The translations under genes were made by a program, and so were the position numbers. This document shows positions 35,867-44,177 of a DNA stretch of 64,000 nt, piece after piece. Location of the stretch: NCBI GenBank assembly GCA_964463325.1, contig CAYXBY010000001.1:1-64000 (forward strand), written 5' to 3'. Each line of letters begins with the position of its first letter. The stretch's first letter is position 1. The notes below the pieces were generated by a model. The model was not told the DNA's origin. It made no database searches and was given only the letters and a program-made list of their open reading frames with translations. This stretch comes from UMGS1002 sp964463325. Lineage in GTDB: Bacteria > Bacillota > Clostridia > Oscillospirales > CAG-272.

Positions 35867-35980
35867 TTAACCCTGTCTCTGCTTGTGCTTGGGATTCTCA
35901 CAAATGACCATTACGCGGCCTTTTCTCTTGATAATCTTGCACTTCTCGCAGATCTTTTTTACGGATGGCTTTACCTTCAT
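35867..35980 (-). CDS. rpmJ: 50S ribosomal protein L36
   Basis: 37 residues: MKVKPSVKKICEKCKIIK, then RKGRVMVICENPKHKQRQG. This is the zinc-binding (C+) form with CEKC, C and H. It is between infA and rpsM, 39 bp upstream of rpsM. Confidence 0.95.
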   Translation of the reverse strand: MKVKPSVKKICEKCKIIKRKGRVMVICENPKHKQRQG

Positions 35981-36025
35981 TGTATTATACCATTCCTTTC
36001 ATAATGTTTTAGCGTGTGGCGCCAA

Positions 36026-36244
36026 TTATTTGGCTCTCCACGTTATCCTGCCCTTTGTGAGATCGTAAACGGAGACCTCAACGGTCACCTTATCACCGGG
36101 CAGTATGCGAATATAGTTCATTCTAAGCTTGCCGGAAATGTGCGCCATAACTATGTGCCCATTCGGCAGCTTGACCTTGAAGGTGGCATTGGGCAGTGCC
36201 TCAAGAACTACACCTTCAAACTCAATCACGTCATCCTTTGCCAG
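36026..36244 (-). CDS. infA: Translation initiation factor IF-1, apparent CTG start
   Basis: 72 residues, an OB-fold protein that binds the 30S A site. The reading frame begins (Leu/Met)-AKDDVIEFEG, which aligns residue for residue with the classical IF-1 start MAKDDVIEVEG and gives the standard length. The codon at that place (36242-36244, minus strand) is CTG. GGAGGG lies 6-7 nt upstream, ideal for that codon. There is no in-frame ATG, and the alternatives (GTG of Val6, ATT of Ile7) would delete conserved residues. A non-standard CTG start, or an ATG-to-CTG sequence error, is therefore likely. Confidence 0.9.
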   Translation of the reverse strand: MAKDDVIEFEGVVLEALPNATFKVKLPNGHIVMAHISGKLRMNYIRILPGDKVTVEVSVYDLTKGRITWRAK

Positions 36245-36288
36245 AAAAATCCCTCCCTGCTATTTTCTTCGTGTGTGACAAGTTTTAT

Positions 36289-37050
36289 TCACCATGCTTT
36301 ATCGATCAGCGTAAGAATTCTCGGCCCATCCGGCAATATAGCCACTGTGTTTTCATAATGAGCCGACAGCTTCCCGTCCGCCGTCTTGACTGTCCAGCCG
36401 TCCGGGAGGTCACGAACCTCCTTAACTCCGGCATTTATCATGGGCTCGATAGCTATCGTCATGCCCTCGACCAGTCTGACGCCGTGTCCGGCGGTGCCGT
36501 AATTCGGAACATCGGGCTGCTCATGCAGCTCACGTCCCACGCCGTGGCCGATATACGGCCTTACCACTGAGAAGCCTGCGCTCTCAGCGCATTTCTGAAC
36601 CGCGCTGCCTATGTCGCCTATGCGCATACCGGGGCGTGCAGCCGCTGCGCCCTCGAAAAAGCTGTTGCGGGTCACCTCAATGAGCCGCATAGCCTCCTCG
36701 CTGACTTTTCCAACCGGTATAGTGCGCGCAGCGTCGCCGTGAAAGCCGCGATAGCAGGCGCCAACATCGACCTTAACGATATCGCCCTCATGCAGTATCC
36801 TCTTTCGCGAGGGGATACCGTGAATGACCTCATCGTTTATGCTGATGCAAGCGGAAGCCGGGAATCCGGCGTAATTCAGGAAGGAGGGACGCGCACCGTT
36901 TTTCTCGATAAAGTGACGTATCAGCTTATCGAGCTCAAATGTGCTGACGCCCTCACGGACGTAATCGCGGATAAAGACCAGCGCCTCACCCGTGATGCGC
37001 CCCGCTTCCTTCATAAGCGCGAGCTGTTCTGAATTTTTGATCTGGATCAT
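36289..37050 (-). CDS. map: Methionine aminopeptidase, type I
   Basis: 253 residues removing N-terminal Met. Metal ligands fall in VDVGACYRGFHGDAART (the two Asp), GHGVGRELHEQP (His), AIEPMINAG (Glu) and HYENTVAIL (Glu). The ATG at 37050 with GAGGCGG upstream is preferred to the ATG-like start at 37062. It nearly abuts the adk stop at 37059. Confidence 0.97.
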   Translation of the reverse strand: MIQIKNSEQLALMKEAGRITGEALVFIRDYVREGVSTFELDKLIRHFIEKNGARPSFLNYAGFPASACISINDEVIHGIPSRKRILHEGDIVKVDVGACYRGFHGDAARTIPVGKVSEEAMRLIEVTRNSFFEGAAAARPGMRIGDIGSAVQKCAESAGFSVVRPYIGHGVGRELHEQPDVPNYGTAGHGVRLVEGMTIAIEPMINAGVKEVRDLPDGWTVKTADGKLSAHYENTVAILPDGPRILTLIDKAW

Positions 37051-37058
37051 ATACCGCC

Positions 37059-37694
37059 TCAAAGATTTGACAGAGCCTCGGTCACCAGCCGACTTGTATC
37101 GGCCAGCTCCTCCTGCCCTTCCACGACGCGCAGCAGCCCGCGGCCGGAGTAGAACTCCTTTAGCGGCTCAGTCTGACGGTGGTAGGTGTCAAGTCTGTTT
37201 TTAACGGTCTCGGCGTTGTCATCCTTGCGGATAATGAGCTCAGCCGAGCACTTATCACAAACGCCTTCAACAGCAGGCGGGTTATAGCTGACGTGGTAGG
37301 ACGCGCCGCACGCGGGGCAGACTCTGCGTCCGCCCATGCGCGCGATTATCCGCTCATCCTCGACCTCGATGGCCAGCACGACATCAATGTGGACGCCAAA
37401 GTCCTCAAGTGCCTGTGCCTGCGCGACCGAGCGAGGGAAGCCGTCAAGTATGAACCCGTTTTTGCAAGCGTCTGACGCGAGATACTCCTTGATGATACCG
37501 ATAACTACCTCATCGGGCACCAGTGCGCCGCTCTCCACATAGGACTGGGCGCGGCGTCCGAGCTCAGTGCCGGCCTTGATGGCGGCTCTGAGGATCTCGC
37601 CTGTTGAAATGGTGGGAATTTGAAAGTTTTTTGAAATAAGCTCAGCCTGTGTGCCCTTACCGGCACCGGGAGCGCCCATCAGTATCAAATTCAT
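37059..37694 (-). CDS. adk: Adenylate kinase
   Basis: 211 residues. P-loop GAPGAGKGTQA; DGFPRSVAQAQAL; zinc LID with CPACGASYH and CDKCSAEL, the four-Cys Gram-positive type. GGAGG precedes the ATG. It sits between secY and map as in many Firmicutes. Confidence 0.98.
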   Translation of the reverse strand: MNLILMGAPGAGKGTQAELISKNFQIPTISTGEILRAAIKAGTELGRRAQSYVESGALVPDEVVIGIIKEYLASDACKNGFILDGFPRSVAQAQALEDFGVHIDVVLAIEVEDERIIARMGGRRVCPACGASYHVSYNPPAVEGVCDKCSAELIIRKDDNAETVKNRLDTYHRQTEPLKEFYSGRGLLRVVEGQEELADTSRLVTEALSNL

Positions 37695-37718
37695 ACTTTT
37701 TCCTCCGGTGGGATACTA

Positions 37719-39038
37719 TCAATCAAGGAAGCCCTTGTAGTTACGCATGGTCAGCTGAGCCTCGAGCTCATGAACTGTCTCAAGCGCAACGCCTACAACG
37801 ATCAGGAGGGACGAGCCGCCGAATGCAAGGCCTGCAAACGTCAGCGTACCATCGTGTATCGCGTAGTCGACAATGGAAATGAGCATCGGCACACCGGCAA
37901 CAACACAGAGGAACACGCCACCGATCAGAGTGATGCGGCTGAGTATCTTCTGGATATACTGCACAGTGGGCTTACCGGGACGAATACCCGGGACGGCGCC
38001 GCCATTGTCACGGATGTTGTTCGCAACCTCTACAGGATTGAAGGAGATCAAGGTGTAGAAGTAGGAGAACGCAATTATCAGCACCAGGAATACCAGCAGG
38101 TAGGGCCAGGTGTAGTAATTGAAGTTGTTGGTGATCCACTTCAGCCAGCCGACATTCGGGAAGAAGGCGGCGATGGTTGCAGGGATAGCAACGATGGAGT
38201 TTGCAAAGATGATGGGCATAACGCCGGTCATGTTGAGCTTGAGGGGCAGATTGGAGGACTGGCCACCATACATCTTGCGCCCGACAACTCTCTTTGCGTA
38301 CTGGATCGGGATCCTTCTCTCACTGTTGGTGAACCACACCACCAGCAGCACTGCTGCCAGCGTGATGGCCAGCGAAACAATGACGAGGATCAGACCTGTC
38401 CACTTGAAGGAACCGTTATCAAACATCATGCCGAACAGCGAGCCGCAAAGCGAAGGCAGTCTTGCGATGATGTTTGCAAACAGAATGATGGAGATACCGT
38501 TGCCGATACCGAACTCATTGATCTTCTCAGCCAGCCACATGATAAGTGCGGCGCCGGCGCAGAAGCAGGCAATGACCACAGCATACTTGAACACCTTGGC
38601 GCTGTCATCAGTGCCGAAGGAAAGCATGTTATAGCTTCTCATGGTCATGGCATAACCGTAAGCGGTTATCAGACCGAGAACAACGGTACAAATGCGGGTG
38701 TAGCCCGCGATCTTCTTCTTGCCTTCCTCTTCCTTGGACATTCTCTCAAGGGCAGGAATTGCGATAGTAAGAAGCTGAATAACTATCGATGCGGTGATGT
38801 AGGGCGAGACGGAGAGAGCAAACAGCGTTGCCTTTCCGAATGCGTCACCGGACAGTATATTCATGAACTGGAAGATGGAGCCGGCAGCGTACTGGTTAAA
38901 CGAGCTGAGCGCGTCAGCACTTACATACGGAACCGGAATAGATGCACCAAGGCGGTAAAGGACTATGATCAGGAGCGTGAAGAGCAGCTTCTTGCGAAGC
39001 TCCGGGACCTTCCACGCATTCTTAATTGTCTGAAACAT
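37719..39038 (-). CDS. secY: Protein translocase subunit SecY
   Basis: 439 residues and ten membrane segments forming the Sec channel. Signatures are SIPVPYVSADAL, SVSPYITASIVIQLL, NEFGIGNGISIILFANI and the cytoplasmic-loop Arg in GIRPGKPT. GAGGAGGTG precedes the ATG, 2 bp after the rplO stop, so it is translationally coupled to L15. Confidence 0.98.
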   Translation of the reverse strand: MFQTIKNAWKVPELRKKLLFTLLIIVLYRLGASIPVPYVSADALSSFNQYAAGSIFQFMNILSGDAFGKATLFALSVSPYITASIVIQLLTIAIPALERMSKEEEGKKKIAGYTRICTVVLGLITAYGYAMTMRSYNMLSFGTDDSAKVFKYAVVIACFCAGAALIMWLAEKINEFGIGNGISIILFANIIARLPSLCGSLFGMMFDNGSFKWTGLILVIVSLAITLAAVLLVVWFTNSERRIPIQYAKRVVGRKMYGGQSSNLPLKLNMTGVMPIIFANSIVAIPATIAAFFPNVGWLKWITNNFNYYTWPYLLVFLVLIIAFSYFYTLISFNPVEVANNIRDNGGAVPGIRPGKPTVQYIQKILSRITLIGGVFLCVVAGVPMLISIVDYAIHDGTLTFAGLAFGGSSLLIVVGVALETVHELEAQLTMRNYKGFLD

Positions 39039-39040
39039 CC

Positions 39041-39481
39041 TTACACCTCCTCAATCTTTCCACCTGCTGCTTCTATTTTTTCCTTAGCACTTGCGGAAAA
39101 AACGGTTGCTTTAACAGTTACCTTTTTGGTGAGGTCACCGTTTCCAAGCACCTTAAGTCCATCAAGCTCCTTGCGGACTATCTTCTTCTCGAGCAGTGCG
39201 TTCAGATCGATCACCGCACCGTCCTCAAAGACATTGAGCTCGGACACGTTGACTATCGCGTAAGTTGTAGCAAACTTATTGTGGAAGCCTCTCTTGGGAA
39301 GCTTTCTGTAGAGGGGGAGCTGTCCGCCCTCAAAGCCGGGACGGACACCGCCGCCCGATCTGGCATTCTGACCCTTATGGCCCTTGCCAGCTGTTTTTCC
39401 GTTACCGGAGCCTGCACCTCTGCCCTTGCGGAACACAGGAGTTGCGGAGCCGGCTGCGGGAGATAACTCATGGAGTTTCAT
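39041..39481 (-). CDS. rplO: 50S ribosomal protein L15
   Basis: 146 residues. It opens MKLHELSPAAGS and has GNGKTAGKGHKGQNARSGGG, the Gly-rich rRNA-binding extension. AAGGAGG precedes the ATG. Confidence 0.97.
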   Translation of the reverse strand: MKLHELSPAAGSATPVFRKGRGAGSGNGKTAGKGHKGQNARSGGGVRPGFEGGQLPLYRKLPKRGFHNKFATTYAIVNVSELNVFEDGAVIDLNALLEKKIVRKELDGLKVLGNGDLTKKVTVKATVFSASAKEKIEAAGGKIEEV

Positions 39482-39494
39482 CGTGCTGCCTCCT

Positions 39495-39668
39495 TTATAC
39501 GTTTTCGACCTTGACGAGATGCGCGATCACGCGAATCTTGCCGGCCAGAACAGCGTCATCCTTGCAGACGATGCTGTCACCGATCTTTCTCAGACCCAGC
39601 GAATGAGCAGTCGCCAGCTGACCTTCCTTGGCGCGGATGAGGCTCTTGATAAGTGTAACCTTTTTCAT
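39495..39668 (-). CDS. rpmD: 50S ribosomal protein L30
   Basis: 57 residues, MKKVTLIKSLIRAKEGQLAT, the bacterial short L30. The ATG at 39668 follows GGAGG; the longer frame only overlaps rpsE. Confidence 0.95.
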   Translation of the reverse strand: MKKVTLIKSLIRAKEGQLATAHSLGLRKIGDSIVCKDDAVLAGKIRVIAHLVKVENV

Positions 39669-39681
39669 TTCAAACCCCTCC

Positions 39682-40209
39682 TTAGCCGTTGACCTGTTCA
39701 ACGCTGATGTCGCGGATCTTTGCGACCTCCTCAGCGGTACGGAGTGCCTTCAGACCCTCCATCGTAGCCTTGACCACGTTGGTAGGATTGTTGGAACGCA
39801 GGCACTTTGCACGTATATTCTTGATCCCGGCCAGCTCGAGTATAGCTCTCACCTTGCCGCCGGCTATGATACCGGTACCGGGAGCGGCGGGCTTGAGCAG
39901 GACCTTGCCTGCACCGTAAACGCCCACCACCTCATGAGGTATGGTAGTTCCCTTGAGGGAAACGTGGATCATGTTCTTTTTAGCGTCCTCGATACCCTTG
40001 CGGATAGCCTCGGGGACCTCTGCTGCCTTGCCGAGTCCGACGCCAACGTTGCCGTTTCCGTCGCCCACGACCATAATAGCCGCGAAACGAGCGATACGAC
40101 CGCCCTTGACTGTCTTTGATACACGGTTCAGCGCAACCATGGACTCGCGGAGCTCGTTCTCTTCACGACGGGGCTCGCGGTCATGTCTGTTGTTTTTGCT
40201 GTAAGCCAT
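39682..40209 (-). CDS. rpsE: 30S ribosomal protein S5
   Basis: 175 residues. The signature is RVSKTVKGGRIARFAAIMVV with GNGNVGVGLGKAAEVP following. The N-terminus is rich in Arg, Glu and Asn. AAGGAG precedes the ATG. Confidence 0.97.
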   Translation of the reverse strand: MAYSKNNRHDREPRREENELRESMVALNRVSKTVKGGRIARFAAIMVVGDGNGNVGVGLGKAAEVPEAIRKGIEDAKKNMIHVSLKGTTIPHEVVGVYGAGKVLLKPAAPGTGIIAGGKVRAILELAGIKNIRAKCLRSNNPTNVVKATMEGLKALRTAEEVAKIRDISVEQVNG

Positions 40210-40278
40210 TTTTTACTCCTTAAATTTGTTCAAAAGGTTAATTTGAACAGTGTACAAACCGGAAATCAGTCTTTCGAC

Positions 40279-40638
40279 TCAGAACTTCAGGCCGCCCTCG
40301 CGAGCGCCTGTAGCCAGTTCCGATACACGTCCGTGATAAAGATAGCCGCCGCGGTCGAAAACGACTTCGGAGATACCCTTTTCGATCGCTCTCTCAGCGA
40401 TCTTCTTGCCAACGAGCTTTGCAGCCTCTTTGTTGCCTGTAGCGCCCTCAAAACCAGCCTCATAGGTGGACGCGCTGGCAAGAGTTACACCCTTAACGTC
40501 ATCAATGATCTGAGCACTGATGTGATCGTTGGAGCGATAAACAGACAGACGGGGACGAGCGGTCGTGCCCGAGATCTTAGCTCTTACTCTCTTATGTCTC
40601 TTGAGACGAGCTGTGTTGCTGTCCTTTCTTGAAACCAT
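40279..40638 (-). CDS. rplR: 50S ribosomal protein L18
   Basis: 119 residues binding 5S rRNA. RPRLSVYRSNDHISAQIIDD and the end VFDRGGYLYHGRV are typical. GGAG precedes the ATG. Confidence 0.97.
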   Translation of the reverse strand: MVSRKDSNTARLKRHKRVRAKISGTTARPRLSVYRSNDHISAQIIDDVKGVTLASASTYEAGFEGATGNKEAAKLVGKKIAERAIEKGISEVVFDRGGYLYHGRVSELATGAREGGLKF

Positions 40639-40657
40639 ATCATTCCACTCCTTTCAA

Positions 40658-41230
40658 TTATTTGCCGGTCTTAGCGACTTTACGGCGAACGACCTCGTTG
40701 TTATACTTAACACCCTTACCGTGGTAAGGCTCCGGAGGTCTCTTGCTTCTGATGGTAGCTGCGGTCTGGCCGACCAGCTGCTTGTCAATGCCCTTGATGA
40801 TGATCGTAGGCACTGCCATCTTATCCGGCACCTCGAACTTAATGCCCTCGGGCGCCTTGATGCAATACTTTTCCTGAGGCTGACCGTTGGCCTCGAGCGA
40901 GTAGCCGAGGTACAGCTGCAGGGTCTGCCCCTGAAGCACTACCTTATAGCCAACGCCGATTATCTCCAGTGTCTTGGAGAAGCCCTCAGTTACACCAACC
41001 ACCATGTTGTGGAGCAGTGCGCGGGTCAAGCCATGCAGGCTCTTATCAGCCTTGTCGTCGGAGGGACGGCAGACGAGCAGCTCATTGCCCTCCTGCTTGA
41101 TCTCCATACGGGGACTGAAGCTCTGGGTCAGGGTTCCGAGAGGACCCTTGACAGTGACGTTATTGTTGTCGCCCAGCGTAACGGTAACACCGGCGGGGAT
41201 GACAACAGGCATTCTACCTATTCTTGACAT
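40658..41230 (-). CDS. rplF: 50S ribosomal protein L6
   Basis: 190 residues. It opens MSRIGRMPVVIPAGVTVTLG, and the end PEPYHGKGVKYNNEVVRRK is the L6 signature. GGGAGG precedes the ATG. Confidence 0.97.
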   Translation of the reverse strand: MSRIGRMPVVIPAGVTVTLGDNNNVTVKGPLGTLTQSFSPRMEIKQEGNELLVCRPSDDKADKSLHGLTRALLHNMVVGVTEGFSKTLEIIGVGYKVVLQGQTLQLYLGYSLEANGQPQEKYCIKAPEGIKFEVPDKMAVPTIIIKGIDKQLVGQTAATIRSKRPPEPYHGKGVKYNNEVVRRKVAKTGK

Positions 41231-41247
41231 TTCGTTTTACCTCCCGC

Positions 41248-41646
41248 TTACCAGACGAAGGCAAGGACTTCGCCGCCGATCTTCTGCGCGCGAGCCTGCT
41301 TGTCGGTCATGATACCCTTGGAAGTGGAAACGATTGCAATGCCCAGACCGTTCATGACCTTGGGCATATCCTCGTAGCCGGCGTATACTCTCAGACCGGG
41401 CTTGGAAACGCGGCGGATACCGCGAATGACCTTCTGCTTGCCGGCCTGATACTTAAGGGTAACGCGAATGGCTCCCTGCTTGCCATCCTCGATGAGCTGA
41501 TAGCTCTTGACGTAGCCCTCAGCAACGAGTATCTTGGCAATGGATTCCTTCATTTTGGATGCCGGAATGTCAACAGTGGGATGCTTAGCGTCATTGGCGT
41601 TTCTGATCCGTGTGAGCATATCGGCGATTACATCTGACATTTGCAT
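41248..41646 (-). CDS. rpsH: 30S ribosomal protein S8
   Basis: 132 residues. SDVIADMLTRIRNAND opens it and STSKGIMTDKQARAQKIGGE closes it. Two in-frame ATGs (41646 and 41640) are possible; GGAG spacing favours the first. About 100 bp containing two small hairpins (around 41683-41705 and 41716-41730) lie between rpsZ and rpsH. Confidence 0.96.
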   Translation of the reverse strand: MQMSDVIADMLTRIRNANDAKHPTVDIPASKMKESIAKILVAEGYVKSYQLIEDGKQGAIRVTLKYQAGKQKVIRGIRRVSKPGLRVYAGYEDMPKVMNGLGIAIVSTSKGIMTDKQARAQKIGGEVLAFVW

Positions 41647-41750
41647 TGTTTTTTTCTCCTTTATGCAAGTTATTATCTTGCTGCCGGAGCTTCTCCGGCG
41701 GCATATCGGTGGTTAAACCCTGAGGGTTTCCTTCCGATAGTAAGGGGGTT

Positions 41751-41936
41751 TTACCAGCTTGCTTTCTTTACGCCCGGGATCTCGCCCTTGTAGGCGAGCT
41801 CACGGAAGCATATACGGCAAATGCCGTACTTACGCAAATAAGCATGGGGACGGCCGCAGATCTTGCAGCGGTTGTACTCACGGGTGGAGAACTTCTGTGC
41901 TCTCTGCTGCTTGAGTATCATTGACTTTTTTGCCAT
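41751..41936 (-). CDS. rpsZ: 30S ribosomal protein S14, zinc type
   Basis: 61 residues, the short zinc-binding (type Z) form with CKICGRPHAYLRKYGICRIC. GGAGGG precedes the ATG. Confidence 0.97.
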   Translation of the reverse strand: MAKKSMILKQQRAQKFSTREYNRCKICGRPHAYLRKYGICRICFRELAYKGEIPGVKKASW

Positions 41937-41952
41937 TCTTCAGTCCCTCCTC

Positions 41953-42492
41953 TTAGTTTGCGAAGGGAGCGCCCATCAGCTTGAGCAGCTCCTTAGCTTC
42001 TTCATCGGTGCGCGCGGTAGTAACGAAGCAAATATCCATACCGCGGATCTTATCGACCTTGTCGTACTCGATCTCAGGGAATATCAGCTGCTCCTTGAGA
42101 CCGAGAGCGTAGTTGCCTCTGCCGTCGAAGGCGTTGGGGTTGATACCCTTGAAGTCACGAACGCGGGGAAGTGCGAAGTTGAACAGTCTGTCGATAAACT
42201 CGTACATTCTCTCGCCGCGAAGCGTGACCTTCGCACCGATCTTCATGCCCTCACGAACTTTGAAGTTAGCAACCGACTTCTTAGCGTAGGTCGGCACTGC
42301 CTTCTGGCCGGAGATGATCGCGAGGTCCTTCAGCACGCTGTCGATGACCTTCGCGTTATCCTTTGCATCACCGCAGCCGACGTTGATAACTACCTTGTCG
42401 AGCTTGGGGATCTGCATGGGGCTCTTGTATTCAAACTTTTTCATAAGGGCGGGAGCGACCTCGGCCTTATAGAAATCACCAAGTCTTGCCAT
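41953..42492 (-). CDS. rplE: 50S ribosomal protein L5
   Basis: 179 residues. MQIPKLDKVVINVGCGDAKD and KVTLRGERMYEFIDRLFN are characteristic. GGAGGG precedes the ATG. Confidence 0.97.
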   Translation of the reverse strand: MARLGDFYKAEVAPALMKKFEYKSPMQIPKLDKVVINVGCGDAKDNAKVIDSVLKDLAIISGQKAVPTYAKKSVANFKVREGMKIGAKVTLRGERMYEFIDRLFNFALPRVRDFKGINPNAFDGRGNYALGLKEQLIFPEIEYDKVDKIRGMDICFVTTARTDEEAKELLKLMGAPFAN

Positions 42493-42505
42493 TTTTCACC
42501 CTCCC

Positions 42506-42847
42506 TTAAATTTCCGGGTAGCCGCACTTCTTGTGGGCAGCTACGCGAACCTTTTTGCCTTTTTCGTCGACCTTATGGCCAACTCTGGCAGCCTTGCCGC
42601 ACTTAGGGCAGACGATAGCGACCTTGGAGGCGTAGATTGCGCCCTCGGTGTCGACGATACCGCCGCTCTCGCCCTGTCTGCGGGGCTTGACGTGCTTATG
42701 AACGGTGTTCACACCCTCAACAATGACCTTGCCCTCCTTGGGAGAGACAGCGATCACCTTGTGGACCTTGAGCTCGCCGTTCTGATCCTTCTTTTCCTCA
42801 TACTTACCGGTAAGAAGGACGACTTTATCACCAGCTTTGATATTCAT
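42506..42847 (-). CDS. rplX: 50S ribosomal protein L24
   Basis: 113 residues. The KOW motif at the start is IKAGDKVVLLTGKYEEK. A C-terminal zinc-ribbon-like CPKCGKAARVG is present. GGAGG precedes the ATG. Confidence 0.96.
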   Translation of the reverse strand: MNIKAGDKVVLLTGKYEEKKDQNGELKVHKVIAVSPKEGKVIVEGVNTVHKHVKPRRQGESGGIVDTEGAIYASKVAIVCPKCGKAARVGHKVDEKGKKVRVAAHKKCGYPEI

Positions 42848-42866
42848 GATATGGTATCCTCCTTAA

Positions 42867-43235
42867 TTAAAGTACTTCGGGAGCCAGAGAAAGGATCTTA
42901 AGATAGTTCTTCTCACGAAGCTCTCTTGCAACCGGCCCAAATATACGGGTTCCGGTAGGATTCTGGTCTTCCTTTATGATTACCGCAGAGTTTTCGTCAA
43001 ACTTGATGTAAGAACCGTCGGCACGCTTGATGCCGTGTCTGCTTCTTACGATAACAGCTTTGACTACCTGACCCTTTTTCACCACGCCGCCGGGTGCTGC
43101 CTTCTTAACGGTAGCTACCACAACGTCACCGATGTTTGCGTAACGGCGATCAGTACCGCCGAGGACGCGAATGCACATCAGCTCTTTTGCACCGGTGTTA
43201 TCGGCAACCTTCATCATTGACTGCTGCTGTATCAC
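42867..43235 (-). CDS. rplN: 50S ribosomal protein L14, GTG start
   Basis: 122 residues. IQQQSMMKVADNTGAKELMC is the L14 opening. The codon in the conserved first position is GTG (43233-43235), with GGAGG upstream; the later Met-Met would remove the conserved IQQ. Confidence 0.96.
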   Translation of the reverse strand: MIQQQSMMKVADNTGAKELMCIRVLGGTDRRYANIGDVVVATVKKAAPGGVVKKGQVVKAVIVRSRHGIKRADGSYIKFDENSAVIIKEDQNPTGTRIFGPVARELREKNYLKILSLAPEVL

Positions 43236-43293
43236 TTGTGTTTTCCTCCTGATTCAATACGATATTGACGTATCTACTTTGTGTGTGGATAGA

Positions 43294-43551
43294 TTATTTA
43301 GCTTTTTCGATGATCTCGACAACGCGCCATCTCTTTGTCTTGGAAAGCGGTCTTGTCTCCATGATCTCGACCTTATCGCCGATGCCGCAGGCGTTGTTCT
43401 CGTCATTGGCATGGACCTTAAGGGTGCGCTTGATGATCTTGCCGTAAATGGGGTGTCTTACATTGTCCTCGATAGCGACGGTGACGGTCTTATCCATCTT
43501 GTCGCTGACAACGAGACCGACACGGGTCTTTCTGAGATTTCTTTCTTCCAT
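43294..43551 (-). CDS. rpsQ: 30S ribosomal protein S17
   Basis: 85 residues. RKTRVGLVVSDKMDKTVTVA is the S17 opening. AAGGAGG precedes the ATG. Confidence 0.97.
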   Translation of the reverse strand: MEERNLRKTRVGLVVSDKMDKTVTVAIEDNVRHPIYGKIIKRTLKVHANDENNACGIGDKVEIMETRPLSKTKRWRVVEIIEKAK

Positions 43552-43563
43552 GACCTGTCCTCC

Positions 43564-43755
43564 TTATGCGTCCTTCTTTTCAGAAAGGATGGTCATTACG
43601 CGCGCGATGTCACGCTTGACCTCGGGAATACGATTAGTGTTTTCAAGCTGATTAATCGCAAGCTGGAAACGGAGGTTGAACAGCTCAGTCTTGAGCTCCT
43701 TAAGCTTTGCGTTGAGCTCATCAACGGATAATTCTCTTATTTCATTGATCTTCAC
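43564..43755 (-). CDS. rpmC: 50S ribosomal protein L29, GTG start
   Basis: 63 residues. KINEIRELSVDELNAKLKEL and FNLRFQLAINQLENTNRI are typical. The start codon is GTG (43753-43755) with AGGAGG upstream. It is 3 bp after the rplP stop. Confidence 0.96.
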   Translation of the reverse strand: MKINEIRELSVDELNAKLKELKTELFNLRFQLAINQLENTNRIPEVKRDIARVMTILSEKKDA

Positions 43756-43758
43756 AGC

Positions 43759-44175
43759 TTATGCCTCCTGTTCCTTAACCATGAACTTGGTCTTAATAGG
43801 CAGCTTGTGGCCGGCAAGACGCATAGCCTCGCGAGCTACAGCCTCATCAACGCCGTCCATCTCAAACAGCACTCTGCCCGGCTTGACCACGGCCACCCAG
43901 TACTCAGGCGAGCCCTTACCGGAACCCATTCGGGTCTCAGCAGGCTTCTCGGTGATGGGCTTGTCGGGGAATATTTTGATCCAGACGTTACCGCCACGCT
44001 TGATGTAACGTGTCATTGCGATACGTGCTGCTTCTATCTGATTGCTGGTGATCCACGCCGGCTCCAGAGCGACAAGACCGAAACGGCCGTTGCTCAGGGT
44101 GTTGCCGCGAGTGGCCTTACCCTTAAGTCTGCCGCGCTGCACGCGACGGAACTTAACTCTCTTAGGCATTAACAT
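43759..44175 (-). CDS. rplP: 50S ribosomal protein L16
   Basis: 138 residues. MLMPKRVKFRRVQRGRLKG is the L16 opening, and GSGKGSPEYWVAVVKPGRV is the core signature. It starts 2 bp after the rpsC stop, with GGAGG inside the end of rpsC. Confidence 0.97.
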   Translation of the reverse strand: MLMPKRVKFRRVQRGRLKGKATRGNTLSNGRFGLVALEPAWITSNQIEAARIAMTRYIKRGGNVWIKIFPDKPITEKPAETRMGSGKGSPEYWVAVVKPGRVLFEMDGVDEAVAREAMRLAGHKLPIKTKFMVKEQEA

Positions 44176-44177
44176 TT

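Noticed and set aside
37770..39263. A 497-codon open frame on the plus strand opposite secY and rplO
   Set aside because: It is antisense to two certain genes, has no ribosome binding site and a composition rich in His, Asp and Gly typical of reverse-frame shadows.
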